Below, piece after piece: positions 35,765-44,467 of a DNA stretch of 64,000 bases. The translations under genes and the position numbers were made by a program. The notes beneath the pieces are model-generated. The model worked only from the letters and a program-made list of their open reading frames with translations. It made no database searches and had not been told where the DNA came from. Origin of the DNA: Phreatobacter sp. (lineage in GTDB: Bacteria > Pseudomonadota > Alphaproteobacteria > Rhizobiales > Phreatobacteraceae); the NCBI RefSeq assembly GCF_022843985.1, contig NZ_JALHMP010000015.1, forward strand, positions 35,213 to 99,212. Direction: 5' to 3'. Within the stretch, counting starts at the first letter, position 1. Each line of letters starts with the position of its first letter.

Positions 35765-37846
35765 GTGCGACTTGTTAGATTTCGGGTTACGAACTTCCGC
35801 TCTGTCGATGATAGCGGCTGGGTTGAGGCGGATGCCGTGACCGCGCTCATTGGCGTAAACGAATCCGGCAAGACAAACCTTCTCCTCCCGCTCTGGAAGC
35901 TGAATCCCGCTCGCGATGGCGAGATTGAACCCACATCCGACTACCCGAAAATCAAGTTTGGCGAAATCCGCGAAGCGCCAGGGCGCTACAGATTCGTAGA
36001 GGTAGATTTCGACGCCGGTGCTTCTGGGGCGAAGTTCGCAAAGGCCACAGGCTTGTCCGAGAGTGAGGTAGCTATAGTCAACGTGTCCCGGTTCTTCGAT
36101 GGCACTTACCGGTTTCGCTTTCCCGCCGCACGCCGCGCTGAGACGGTTGAAGGTACAGCCCTGCGTGAGAAGATTCTCGGATACGCAATGTCTTTAGAGA
36201 GTGCTAAGGCTCTCAAGCAGGAAGTGGAGCTTCATGCACAGCTGCCTGAACGCCTGCGTGAGATCGCAGCCGACGTGGCGGAAGATCAAGATCTCGACGC
36301 CTCGCAACTAGAGGCTGTTCTGGCCTCTGTTGCAGCACTCATCCCTTCCGATCCAGCGAAGACGAGCGCGATTGTCCCGCTGCTCGCGCAGTTGCACACA
36401 GAGCTTTCGGATGAGATCGTCGCGTTGCGCGCGCCCGAGCCCGGCGAAGTTGAGGAGGTAAAAGCGCTTGTTCTCGAAGCGCTGCCGAAGTTCGTCTACT
36501 ACTCCAACTACGGCAATCTCGATTCCGAGATTTATCTTCCACATGTCGTCGAGAACCTTACTCGGACTGACCTGGGCGCCAAGGAGGCTGCCAAAACCCG
36601 TACACTGCGCGTGTTGTTCGAGTTTGTCCGCCTCAAGGCACAGGAGATTCTAGAGCTGGGGCAGGACTTCCGCGACCCCAATGGCCGGAGGCCGACCGAC
36701 GAGGAACTGGAGAAAATCGCGGAAGCAAAGAAAACGCGCTCCATCTTGCTTCAGTCGGCCGGAGCAACGCTCACGATGCGTTTTCGTGACTGGTGGAAGC
36801 AAGGCGACTATCAGTTCCGCTTCGAGGCCGATGGCAATCACTTCAGGATCTGGGTGAAGGACGACCGCCGTCCCACGGAAGTCGAGCTGGAAAACCGGAG
36901 CACGGGCCTCCAGTGGTTCCTTAGCTTCTACCTCGTGTTTTTGGTCGAGAGCCAGGGGGAGCATCGCCGTGCTGTCCTGCTTCTTGACGAGCCGGGCATG
37001 TCGCTTCACCCGCTCGCGCAGCGCGACTTGTCCGCCTTCTTTGAGAATTTGTCGGCGACCAACCAGCTGATCTACACCTCGCACTCGCCGTTTCTGGTCG
37101 ACGCTGATCGGCTAGAGCGGGCGCGCAAGGTCTTCGTCGCAGCCGACGGCACGACAAAGGCTACCCCTAACCTGCGCCATTCCGAAGGCAGGGACGAGCA
37201 AAAGGGCGCCGCCTATGCCGTGCATTCGGCGCTGAACCTCAGTGTCGCCGAAAGCCTGCTGGTGGGCTGCCAGCCTGTGCTCGTCGAAGGCCCATCCGAT
37301 CAGCACTATCTGACCACCATCAAATCCCTTCTCGTCTCGGCGGGACGAATCAAACCATCGCGCGAACTCGTGTTCCCACCCTCGGGCGGCACCAAGACCG
37401 CCCGCGTGGTGGCCAGCATCCTCACGGGGCGGGACGAAGTCCTGCCCAAAATTCTGCTCGATGCCGACGCGCCGGGACGCAAGATGGCGACGGCACTCAA
37501 GAGCGAGCTCTACGCCGATGCGCCGGATCGTGTGCTGTCGGTTGAGCAATTCGTGGGCTTCACCGATGCCGAGGTGGAGGACCTATTTCCAGCTGGTTTC
37601 CTGGCTGATGAGATAGATCGGATGGTGCGCGACCCAGACGAACGGCTGGCGGATGTCATCCAAATAGACAGACCTTTCGTCGGTCAAGTGGAGGCATGGA
37701 CGGCAGCCCGCGGACATCAACTCGACCAACACTGGAAAGTGGCACTTTCGATCAAGGCTAAGCAAAGAGCACTTAATATTGGACCGGGGAAGTTTGACGA
37801 GGATACGCTCGCGCGGTGGGAGCGTCTATTTTCCGTCCTTGTGTAG
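35765..37846 (+). CDS. Stand-alone OLD-family ATPase/TOPRIM nuclease
   Basis: A 693-aa protein. The N-terminal ABC-type ATPase has Walker A I-G-V-N-E-S-G-K-T-N near residue 29 and Walker B L-L-L-D-E-P-G-M-S-L-H-P near 405. A C-terminal TOPRIM domain has the conserved Glu in V-E-G-P-S-D near 506 and acidic residues in L-L-D-A-D-A-P-G near 565. OLD-family enzymes (Old, GajA, PARIS-type) are DNA nucleases used against phage. No helicase or other partner is beside it, making it a class 1-type OLD. The GTG start at 35765 is the only one before the conserved N-terminal strand. Confidence 0.82.
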   Translation: MRLVRFRVTNFRSVDDSGWVEADAVTALIGVNESGKTNLLLPLWKLNPARDGEIEPTSDYPKIKFGEIREAPGRYRFVEVDFDAGASGAKFAKATGLSESEVAIVNVSRFFDGTYRFRFPAARRAETVEGTALREKILGYAMSLESAKALKQEVELHAQLPERLREIAADVAEDQDLDASQLEAVLASVAALIPSDPAKTSAIVPLLAQLHTELSDEIVALRAPEPGEVEEVKALVLEALPKFVYYSNYGNLDSEIYLPHVVENLTRTDLGAKEAAKTRTLRVLFEFVRLKAQEILELGQDFRDPNGRRPTDEELEKIAEAKKTRSILLQSAGATLTMRFRDWWKQGDYQFRFEADGNHFRIWVKDDRRPTEVELENRSTGLQWFLSFYLVFLVESQGEHRRAVLLLDEPGMSLHPLAQRDLSAFFENLSATNQLIYTSHSPFLVDADRLERARKVFVAADGTTKATPNLRHSEGRDEQKGAAYAVHSALNLSVAESLLVGCQPVLVEGPSDQHYLTTIKSLLVSAGRIKPSRELVFPPSGGTKTARVVASILTGRDEVLPKILLDADAPGRKMATALKSELYADAPDRVLSVEQFVGFTDAEVEDLFPAGFLADEIDRMVRDPDERLADVIQIDRPFVGQVEAWTAARGHQLDQHWKVALSIKAKQRALNIGPGKFDEDTLARWERLFSVLV

Positions 37847-37952
37847 GCGAAGCTCTGAGTACTTGACTCAAGAATTTTGATATTTGCATGAATCCATTAA
37901 AATTGAATTGCGGCCTTTGGATGGGGCAACCCGTGGCTGTCTATTTTGACCG

Positions 37953-38924
37953 TTATTTTTTCATGCACATCGCATAAACATAAGCAACTCCATTCTGTGC
38001 ATAAGATGTATCACATCCAATAGTCCATCCGTTTCCGTGCGGCCTGTTTGTAGGCATACGCCAGTCTCCACTTCCGCCGGTGCAGACTCCTCCGCCGCCG
38101 GTTATCTGTTCGCTTGAGTCGCAGCTCGCTGTGGCGCCAGGCCAGCGCCAAGCCGACCCCGAAGCAGAAACCACTCTCACGGCGCCCGCGCCACCACCGC
38201 TCGGGGGTGACTGGTCGCAGATAACCTGCGATCCGTTAGTGCGACACCAGCGACCGTTGATCAACGTGCCTACTTTCGGGTCGATTTCCGTCGCGGCCGT
38301 TGCGCCAATGTTATCGGTCACGCAGCTCCAAGCAGTACCGCTCCATTGCAATTTTTGGGCGCTGGTACAGCTGGGAATGCTGCCCACGTTGCCGCTGCCC
38401 ACAAACAGCTGGTTGGTTGTCACACGCCCGGTGACGGTCATGTTGTTGCCAAAGGTGGAGGTGCCGGTCACGTTCAGGGTGTTGTTGACGGTGGTTGGCC
38501 CACCCACTGTCAGGTTGTTGTTGAACGCGCTGTTACCGGTTACCGTGACTCCGCCGCTATTAACGGTTACTCCGTTGGTAAACGTGGCCGACCCCGTTGT
38601 TGGGTTGAGCGTGAGATGCGGAATGCAGTCGTTAGCATCACGATTGGGATGGGTGGGCGCGTAAATCCGACCAGTCACAGTGCATGCGTTCATGCGCATG
38701 GATTCATTCTGGATTGTAGTTAGCTGCGCTTGCGCTCGGGCACCCTCTGCCCCACCCCGGCTAGGCGTCACCATCCACTTGTCTTGGCCCAGCACGTCCG
38801 CGCTGGTGAGCACAAAAACAAACAAGAAGACTGGCACCCCGAACAGAACCAGTAGAGCGAAATTGAATGCGCGATGCGCATCATGGCGATTTTTTATTGG
38901 GAGATCGTATCGCAATCTAGGCAT
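37953..38924 (-). CDS. Membrane-anchored beta-repeat surface protein (pilus-tip or fibre-like)
   Basis: A 323-aa protein with one N-terminal membrane helix (F-A-L-L-V-L-F-G-V-P-V-F-L-F-V-F-V-L). A repeat region of about residues 110-185 is built from T-V-N-N-T-L-N-V-T-G-T-S-T-F-G-N-N-type units, a pattern seen in phage fibres and PilV-like adhesins. The C-terminal 130 residues have six or more cysteines (C-T-S-A-Q-K-L-Q-W-S-G-T-A-W-S-C and later C-D, C-T), suggesting a disulphide-bonded tip domain. The ATG at 38924 directly precedes the membrane segment. The exact family is unknown to me. It has lower GC than its surroundings. Confidence 0.55.
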   Translation of the reverse strand: MPRLRYDLPIKNRHDAHRAFNFALLVLFGVPVFLFVFVLTSADVLGQDKWMVTPSRGGAEGARAQAQLTTIQNESMRMNACTVTGRIYAPTHPNRDANDCIPHLTLNPTTGSATFTNGVTVNSGGVTVTGNSAFNNNLTVGGPTTVNNTLNVTGTSTFGNNMTVTGRVTTNQLFVGSGNVGSIPSCTSAQKLQWSGTAWSCVTDNIGATAATEIDPKVGTLINGRWCRTNGSQVICDQSPPSGGGAGAVRVVSASGSAWRWPGATASCDSSEQITGGGGVCTGGSGDWRMPTNRPHGNGWTIGCDTSYAQNGVAYVYAMCMKK

Positions 38925-39080
38925 ATCGTCCGTCCTATTGTTAGGCTTCTTGTTTATGACCGGCACACCAAATGATATTGCTGACATAATGCCCACCGTT
39001 CCCGACGGCACCAAACTTCCTTTGCGTCTATGTCAGGCGATGAAACGCCAATACTTCTGCCGCTTTTCATAAATGAATGC

Positions 39081-39141
39081 GTTGCCAGCTCCATTTGGTT
39101 CTAGACATGTCAATCGGAGATCGGACATGGGAGCTGGCAAC
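39081..39141. repeat. 12-bp inverted repeat and duplicated leader before the coupling-protein gene
   Basis: GTTGCCAGCTCC (39081-39092) and GGAGCTGGCAAC (39130-39141) are perfect inverse copies around a 37-bp loop. In addition GGTTCTAGA...TCAAT-GGAGAT...CATGG occurs at 39097-39130 and again at 39218-39256, so the start-codon region of the coupling-protein gene appears duplicated 120 bp upstream. The 300-bp intergenic stretch is AT-rich and probably holds the promoter of the transfer genes. Confidence 0.6.
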
Positions 39142-39225
39142 ATATTTAAGTATAGCATCAAATTTATCGTCTTTGCAGTCGTCAGTCGTCCGTTTTTTCT
39201 TCATCCCATAAGATTTCGGTTCTAG
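39127..39225 (+). CDS. Possible 32-aa hydrophobic peptide
   Basis: A short frame starts at an ATG that follows the duplicated GGAGAT leader. It encodes M-G-A-G-N-I-F-K-Y-S-I-K-F-I-V-F-A-V-V..., one possible membrane segment, and stops at a TAG one base before the next leader copy. It could be a leader peptide or a remnant of a duplication. Support is only the RBS-like sequence and hydrophobic character. Confidence 0.3.
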   Translation: MGAGNIFKYSIKFIVFAVVSRPFFLHPIRFRF

Positions 39226-39252
39226 ATGTTTTATCAATTGGAGATTTCCGTC

Positions 39253-40836
39253 ATGGAATTTCTCACGCGTTATGCGCTATTGGCGCGGGTCCTGTTGGTT
39301 ACCGTGCCGTTTTGGTTCATCGTCCTCGTCGGATTCGGCCTGCTCATCGATTACCTCCTCGAAGGCGGACCGGTGTATTGGCTCCTTGTCGGCATCGGCA
39401 CGGCCGCCGCGATCCTTACTCTCACCGGCCTGAAACGCCTGTTCGCCGCGACGCCGTCAGCGTTCGGCGCTGCCTGCTTCGCCACGCTGAAGGAGCTGAA
39501 GGCAGCCGGTCTGTTCGCCCGCGGCCCGGTCATCGGACGGTTCGCGGGGCGCTTCCTACGCTTCGACAAGCCGGGTCATCTGCTGACGTTCGCCCCAACG
39601 CGGTCGGGCAAGGGTGTCGGTGCCGTCATCCCGAACCTCCTCGATCACCGGGGCTCCGTGTTCGTGACGGACATCAAGGGCGAGAACCTCGCCATCACGG
39701 GCGAGCACCGGAAGTCCTTCGGACGCGTCATCGCCTTCGCCCCCTTCGAGGAAGGCATGCAGTCCGACTGCTACAATCCACTCGACTTCATCCGCGTCGG
39801 TACCCCCTTGGAGGTAGACGACGCGCGGATGATCGCGGAGATGATCGTCTCCCCCGACGGCCAGGAGGAAAACCACTGGGAGCGCGAGGCGCGCGTCCTG
39901 ATCACGGGGCTGCTGCTGCACGTCCTGCATGACCGACAACCCTATGAACGCACCCTGTACCGGGTGCGTTGTCTTCTGATGCGGTCAAAGGAGAGCTTCA
40001 CCGCCGTGCTCTCTAGCATGACCGGGTCAGGGCACCCGGCTATCAAGCGGATCGCGGAAGGGTTTTCCCAGAAGGAGGACAAGGAACGCTCGGGCGTGAT
40101 TTCGACGGCGCAAAGCCGGATGGAAGCCTTCGAGAGCCCGCTCATTCAGGCGGTCACCTGCCGGTCCACGTTCCAGATGGAGGATCTGAAGCGGGACACG
40201 GTCTCGCTCTACGTCGTGATCCCGCCGGAATACACCTCCGTCTACAAGCCGGTGCTGCGGCTGCTCGTGGGCCTCGCCACGGCCGCCATGACCCGCGACC
40301 GGCGCACGCCGCGTCGGCCCGTACTGTTCCTTCTCGATGAGCTGCCCGCGCTTGGGTACATGCGGCCCATCGAAGACGGGATCGGCTACCTGGCCGGGTT
40401 CGGCGCGTCGCTGTGGCTGTTCGTGCAGGACCTCGATCAGCTCCAGAAGACCTACCGGAAATGGAACTCGATGATTGCCAACTGCGCGGTGCGACAGGCG
40501 TTCAACGTGCAGGACGTTGCGACGGCACAAGTCCTGTCGGATATGCTGGGGCAGCGCACCGTCCGCATCAAATCGGGGGTTCGTTCCGGCAAGATGCCGT
40601 GGCTGTGGATGTCCTCCACCTACGGCGAAACCGTCGGCGAGACGGGCCAGCCGCTTCTGTCGCCCGCGCAGATCATGGCCTTGAAGGAAGATCAGATGCT
40701 GGTCTTCGTCCAGGGCTGCAAGCCGATCCTCGCCGAGAAAATCCGCTACTTCGCCGAGAAGGCATTCGCCGGGCTGTATAGCCCGCCGCCCATGGCGCGG
40801 CCTCTCGACGATGGCGAGCATGATGACGTTCAATGA
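39253..40836 (+). CDS. VirD4/TraG-type coupling protein 1 (membrane-anchored)
   Basis: A 527-aa T4SS coupling ATPase. It has two N-terminal membrane helices (about 12-33 and 41-62), Walker A A-P-T-R-S-G-K-G-V-G near residue 125 and Walker B L-F-L-L-D-E-L-P-A-L-G near 365. It should deliver the relaxase-DNA complex to a conjugation channel. The ATG at 39253 follows TTGGAGAT at good spacing; an upstream ATG at 39226 lacks an RBS. The secretion channel genes are not in the element, so a helper system would be needed. Confidence 0.85.
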   Translation: MEFLTRYALLARVLLVTVPFWFIVLVGFGLLIDYLLEGGPVYWLLVGIGTAAAILTLTGLKRLFAATPSAFGAACFATLKELKAAGLFARGPVIGRFAGRFLRFDKPGHLLTFAPTRSGKGVGAVIPNLLDHRGSVFVTDIKGENLAITGEHRKSFGRVIAFAPFEEGMQSDCYNPLDFIRVGTPLEVDDARMIAEMIVSPDGQEENHWEREARVLITGLLLHVLHDRQPYERTLYRVRCLLMRSKESFTAVLSSMTGSGHPAIKRIAEGFSQKEDKERSGVISTAQSRMEAFESPLIQAVTCRSTFQMEDLKRDTVSLYVVIPPEYTSVYKPVLRLLVGLATAAMTRDRRTPRRPVLFLLDELPALGYMRPIEDGIGYLAGFGASLWLFVQDLDQLQKTYRKWNSMIANCAVRQAFNVQDVATAQVLSDMLGQRTVRIKSGVRSGKMPWLWMSSTYGETVGETGQPLLSPAQIMALKEDQMLVFVQGCKPILAEKIRYFAEKAFAGLYSPPPMARPLDDGEHDDVQ

Positions 40837-40851
40837 CGAAAGGGTATTTCC

Positions 40852-41190
40852 ATGAAGACTATTCTCACCACGATGGCTCTGGCCGCATGCCTCACTTTGG
40901 GATAGGCAAGGGCGGAAACCGCCGACATCGCAGCTTCACCTGAACTGCCCGCGTGCGATGCGCCGCTTACTGCGTATTACGTGCGCACCGGCTACGAGGC
41001 GACGGGCAATGTCCTGGTGGCATCCTTGTCTGACCTTGTCGAAGCCGAGCCGAGCGACGGCACACGACGCCAGTGCCGAGGCACGTTGATCGCCCTCGAT
41101 GGGCGCCATATGGTGACCTTCGAGATCGGCTGGCACGATGCCGAGCGCACGGTCCCCTCCTTTTCGGGCGATGTGATTGCGTCGGAATAG
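40852..41190 (+). pseudogene. Exported small protein interrupted by a TAG in the signal peptide
   Basis: Reading from the ATG at 40852, a signal peptide M-K-T-I-L-T-T-M-A-L-A-A-C-L-T-L-G is followed by TAG at 40903-40905. The frame then continues without interruption A-R-A-E-T-A-D... to a stop at 41188-41190 (113 codons). A C-to-T change turning CAG (Gln) into TAG explains this; an A-R-A cleavage site directly follows. The mature part has two cysteines and ends in T-F-E-I-G-W-H-D-A-E-R-T. It follows the coupling-protein gene by 15 bp. It is inactive unless the stop is suppressed or a GTG at 40981 is used. Confidence 0.75.
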
Positions 41191-41239
41191 ACCTGACAAC
41201 GGACACGCCGCGCGGGCGCAGACCGGCGCGGCGTCCCCG

Positions 41240-42913
41240 TCAGAGCTCGAAGCCCAGTTCCCGCGACAACTCCTTCTTCCTCGCCAGCTCACGCTTGCGC
41301 TCCTGATGCTGCCGCCACGCTTTTTCGAGCTGCTGCTTGCGATGATCGGCCAGGCGGGCACGGGCGAAGGCCCTCTCGGAGAGCCGTTCCAGCGCGCGGG
41401 CGCGGGCGCGGATGCGCTCCAGAAGCCGCTCCTTCAGTTCCTTCGGCGTCCCGGCCACCTGCTGAATCAGCTCGTACTCACGCTGCACAGCTTTGGTCTT
41501 GCGGCGGGCGAGCTCGATCTCGCTGCGCGTGTGGTCGAGGCGGAGACGGGCGTCCCGGAACTTCTGCCGCCGCTCCATGAGGTACTTGAAGGTCCGCCGC
41601 GCCTGCTCACGCTCCGGCGTGCGGATGTTGCCGGTGCGGATGCCCTTCACCGATCCCAAGAGGAACGGATTGGCCTTGATGGCGTCCTCGGCCTCCTTCA
41701 CGCCGAGCTTGCCCTCCAGCGCATCCCAGAGGCTACGCGCCTTGTCGACGTCCTTGTAGACCTTGCCCAGCCCCTCCATGAAGCTGCGCTCGCGCCGGGC
41801 GAGCCAGCCCCGGTCCCGCTTCTCCTGGTTTTCGAGCGCGCGCTCGCGCTGGTGGGCGTAGCGCACCACGCCCTGCCGGGAGCGATAGGCCGCCTCCACC
41901 TGCTGCCAGTAGCGATAGTCCATGTCGGCCTCGTCGGCGCGGCGCACCGCCGTCCCCTCCGGCGAGCGATCGACGTCGCCTTCCATCATGGCCTCAACCG
42001 TCCGCCGCGACGCTGGATCGAGGTCGCTGGTGTCGAGGCCGCGCTCGCGGGCGTCGCGGGCCACCTCGGCGGCGCGGTCGGCCATGAAGTCGTCGAAGCG
42101 CTGGCCGAAGCGCTTCTCCAGCGTCTGGAAGCGCAAGCCCTTGCCCATCTCGGAGAGCTTAGTGTAGCGCTCGCCGTCGGTGAGGATGAGGCCCTGCCCC
42201 TTCCGCTCCAGGGTGATGCCCTTCTGGGCGAGCCGGTAGTTCAGGTCGGCCCATGTCTGGGCGCGGTAGAAGTCGTCCTTGAGGCGGCGGCGCAGATCGC
42301 CGACGGCGTCCTTGCCGAAGGGCAGCTGTGCGTCGCGCTCCTCCCGCTTGGCCTGCCAGTATTCGGCATCGGAGACGGCGGGGCCGTAGTCCTCCACCAC
42401 ATCCCGCCCGAGCTGCCGCTCGTACTCGCGGTTGCGGAGGATGTTGAGTCCGTGCTCCTGCGCCAGCTCCTTGACGATGCCGGTCAGCCGCTTGCCGTCC
42501 TGATGGCGATCATAGGCGACATGCTTCTCGGGATGCACCCGGTTGACGAGGAAATGTAGGTGGGGGTGGTCGGTGTCGCGGTGGCTGTAGACGAGGAGCT
42601 GGTGCTCTTCGAGCCCCATGCGCTCGATGACCTGCTGGGCGATCTGCCGCTTCAGCTCCGGCGTCACCTTCCCCGCCTCGGCGTCCTTCGGGTCGAAGGT
42701 GATCATGAAGTGATAGGCGGGCTGCTGGCAGCGCACCGACTTCGACGCCGTGGCCTCCATGAGCGCCGCCGCCGCGCGCGGGTCGTCGGTGTGGATGTTG
42801 CGCGTCTCGACGAATTCCACCCGGTCGGGGCTGAGACCCTTGATCCGACCGGCGAGGTAGAGCGCCGATCCCTTGAAGCTCTCGGGCTGACGGGCGGGCA
42901 CCTTAAAGCGCAT
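41240..42913 (-). CDS. MobP-type relaxase / mobilization nuclease
   Basis: A 557-aa relaxase. The metal-binding histidine motif is clear: Y-S-H-R-D-T-D-H-P-H-L-H-F-L-V-N-R-V near residue 122. The N-terminal domain (1-250) is the nickase; the C-terminal half is highly charged and coiled-coil (R/E/K-rich helices, residues 330-557). It should nick oriT and pilot the strand during transfer. It overlaps mobC by 11 bp. Its catalytic tyrosine is not obvious by eye. Confidence 0.85.
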   Translation of the reverse strand: MRFKVPARQPESFKGSALYLAGRIKGLSPDRVEFVETRNIHTDDPRAAAALMEATASKSVRCQQPAYHFMITFDPKDAEAGKVTPELKRQIAQQVIERMGLEEHQLLVYSHRDTDHPHLHFLVNRVHPEKHVAYDRHQDGKRLTGIVKELAQEHGLNILRNREYERQLGRDVVEDYGPAVSDAEYWQAKREERDAQLPFGKDAVGDLRRRLKDDFYRAQTWADLNYRLAQKGITLERKGQGLILTDGERYTKLSEMGKGLRFQTLEKRFGQRFDDFMADRAAEVARDARERGLDTSDLDPASRRTVEAMMEGDVDRSPEGTAVRRADEADMDYRYWQQVEAAYRSRQGVVRYAHQRERALENQEKRDRGWLARRERSFMEGLGKVYKDVDKARSLWDALEGKLGVKEAEDAIKANPFLLGSVKGIRTGNIRTPEREQARRTFKYLMERRQKFRDARLRLDHTRSEIELARRKTKAVQREYELIQQVAGTPKELKERLLERIRARARALERLSERAFARARLADHRKQQLEKAWRQHQERKRELARKKELSRELGFEL

Positions 42914-43469
42914 CGTCGCCCTCCGTCCCCGGCTCGGGGGACGGCTCCTCGGCGGGGAGCCCCTTCGCCGTCCGGACGATGGCCTTGCGCAGGGGCTCCA
43001 GCATCTCTTTCAGAATGGTAAGGGCCTCGTCGCGCTCCCCTTCCTCGATCTCGCGGCCCATATTGGCGCGGCGGGCGATGCCGTTGATGAGGTGGCCGAC
43101 GCCGTTGATGGCGTCGAGGTTGCGTCTCAGCACCCCGGCCAGGTCGTTCCGCTCGGCCAGGCGTTCGATCATGTCCTTGCCGACATAGGTCACCCAAGGG
43201 CCATAGGTGTCGTCCCCGGTGGCGACCTGGAGCTGGGCGAGGTTGTTGGCGATCCGCCCCAGCTCATAGAGGGCGTCATCGAGGGTGGCGGTGGTGGCGG
43301 GCTTGGCGCGCGGCCTGCGCCCGAGCGCGGTGTCCCGAACGTAAGTGGCGAAGGTCACCCCGGCTTCTACGGCGCGCTTCTGGATGGCGCGCTGCTCGTC
43401 GGGGGTCAGACGAATGCGGGCGACGACGCTGCGACGGTCCTGAGGAGGCTTAGGTTTCCGTCCTGCCAT
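42903..43469 (-). CDS. mobC: MobC-type relaxosome accessory protein
   Basis: A 188-aa protein. The N-terminal ribbon-helix-helix-like V-A-R-I-R-L-T-P-D-E-Q-R-A-I-Q-K-R-A segment and the helical L-x-R-I-A-N-N-L-A-Q-L/L-D-A-I-N-G-V-G-H core match MobC proteins, which bind oriT and help open it for the relaxase. It precedes and overlaps the relaxase gene, a standard mob arrangement. Confidence 0.82.
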   Translation of the reverse strand: MAGRKPKPPQDRRSVVARIRLTPDEQRAIQKRAVEAGVTFATYVRDTALGRRPRAKPATTATLDDALYELGRIANNLAQLQVATGDDTYGPWVTYVGKDMIERLAERNDLAGVLRRNLDAINGVGHLINGIARRANMGREIEEGERDEALTILKEMLEPLRKAIVRTAKGLPAEEPSPEPGTEGDDAL

Positions 43470-43484
43470 CGCGCCCGCCTCCGC

Positions 43485-43706
43485 CTAGCGGCACCGATTG
43501 GTGGAAGACAGGGGTAAGTCTGTCTCCCCGCCTTGAGGCCGCAGGGCCGAATGGCGAGGCAAGACGGCGCCGCTTGAGACCCGGTCACGGGGTCGAATGC
43601 GGGCCGTGTTGGGATGCAAAACATGCCGTCGGGCGGCCCCGAAGGGGGCGTCCGGATGGGCCGGTCGCAGACCGCCCGTCAGGCATTTTTGTAGACCAAC
43701 ATCCAT
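43485..43706 (-). CDS. Possible 73-aa protein upstream of mobC
   Basis: The ATG at 43704-43706 has a strong GGGGAGG Shine-Dalgarno with 4-nt spacing, and the frame ends 15 bp before mobC. The peptide is Arg/Pro-rich with no recognisable domain. It may instead be a non-coding oriT-proximal segment. Confidence 0.3.
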   Translation of the reverse strand: MDVGLQKCLTGGLRPAHPDAPFGAARRHVLHPNTARIRPRDRVSSGAVLPRHSALRPQGGETDLPLSSTNRCR

Positions 43707-44037
43707 CTTGCCTCCCCCCTGTGGCACGCTTTCGCTTACCCACTTATGGGGTCGGACAGAAGCAGGAAATGGATTCGCAGAGGAATCACAGTCCACTAGG
43801 GCCAGTGATAGGCAACGGGAACATAACAGAATCAACGCGCACCCGCAACGCTCAACACGCGGACACAGACACCAACAGGGCGGCAAGCGCCAGCGCAGCC
43901 AGGCCCTGCGCCGCGCCAGCGGACCGGGGGAGAGGCGCGACAGCGCCCTCTTCCGGCCGCCGCGCGGGTCCCCACGCGAACGCGAAAAACCCCGCCCGGC
44001 GGATCACGCGGGCGGGGCGAGCGGAGCGACCTCCGGC
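43707..44037. other. Non-coding region upstream of mob genes, candidate oriT
   Basis: 331 bp without a credible gene between the mob operon and the next minus-strand gene. It contains a CCCACTTATGGGG dyad near 43739-43752, a locally AT-richer part (43680-43850) and a GC-rich stem-loop near 43970-44020 containing CCCGCCCGGCGG...GCGGGCGGGG. oriT sites usually lie beside mobC/relaxase genes. I did not find a known nic consensus. Confidence 0.3.
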
Positions 44038-44268
44038 TCAGGCGGCGAGGAACCAGTGCTCGCGCTGCTCCAGCGGGCGGCGGGCGTCGATGATGCTCAT
44101 GACGCAGCCGTTGGGGCAGAGGCCGCGCTCGAAGGCGGCGAGCACCGTGGCGTAGTCGTCCTCGGCCAGGTCGTTGCCGGTCTCGATGAGGTGCAGGTCT
44201 TCCACGGTGATGACGAACTCGTCCCAGGTCAGCTCGTAGTCGGTGTCGATGGTGTGCAGGGTGTTCAT
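44038..44268 (-). CDS. Small acidic protein of unknown function
   Basis: A 76-aa acidic protein (M-N-T-L-H-T-I-D-T-D-Y-E-L-T-W-D-E-F...), with two cysteines in R-G-L-C-P-N-G-C-V-M. I do not recognise a family. An AAGGAGG Shine-Dalgarno lies 6 nt before the ATG, directly next to a structured leader of the kind also found before DUF736 and ardC. This suggests a backbone gene co-regulated with them. Confidence 0.6.
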   Translation of the reverse strand: MNTLHTIDTDYELTWDEFVITVEDLHLIETGNDLAEDDYATVLAAFERGLCPNGCVMSIIDARRPLEQREHWFLAA

Positions 44269-44467
44269 GGTTTGCCTCCTTCCGTTGCTCTTGGCCGCGA
44301 CCGCGGCCTTCCATGGGCAACGTGAAGCGTCGGCAAGGGCGGCCAGCCGCACCCGAAGGGCGAAGCGCAGCGGCAGACGGCGAGGCCCGTCTTTCTTGGA
44401 GCGCAGCGACCGCGAGGAAGGCGCCATCGGCGCCGGGGAAGAAAGTCGGGCAGCGCCGTTGCGGCGG
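44269..44467 (-). repeat. Structured leader repeat, copy A
   Basis: A block of about 199 bp directly upstream of the gene at 44038. Nearest the start codon are outer arms CGTTGC/GCAACG (44283-44288, 44317-44322) around an inner GGCCGC/GCGGCC hairpin (44293-44308). Further out is a second hairpin GGCGCC-ATC-GGCGCC (44420-44434). It shares with copies B and C the words CGCACCCG, AGACGGC, TTTCTTG, GCGAGGAA, GGGGAAGAAA and CGCCGTTGCG in the same order. The 370 bp beyond (44468-44836) shows no gene. Confidence 0.75.

Noticed and set aside
43574..44155. Plus-strand frames of about 190-240 codons upstream of mobC
   Set aside because: Low-complexity Arg/Pro/Ala translations, overlapping the likely oriT region and the small minus-strand gene; no motif or RBS.
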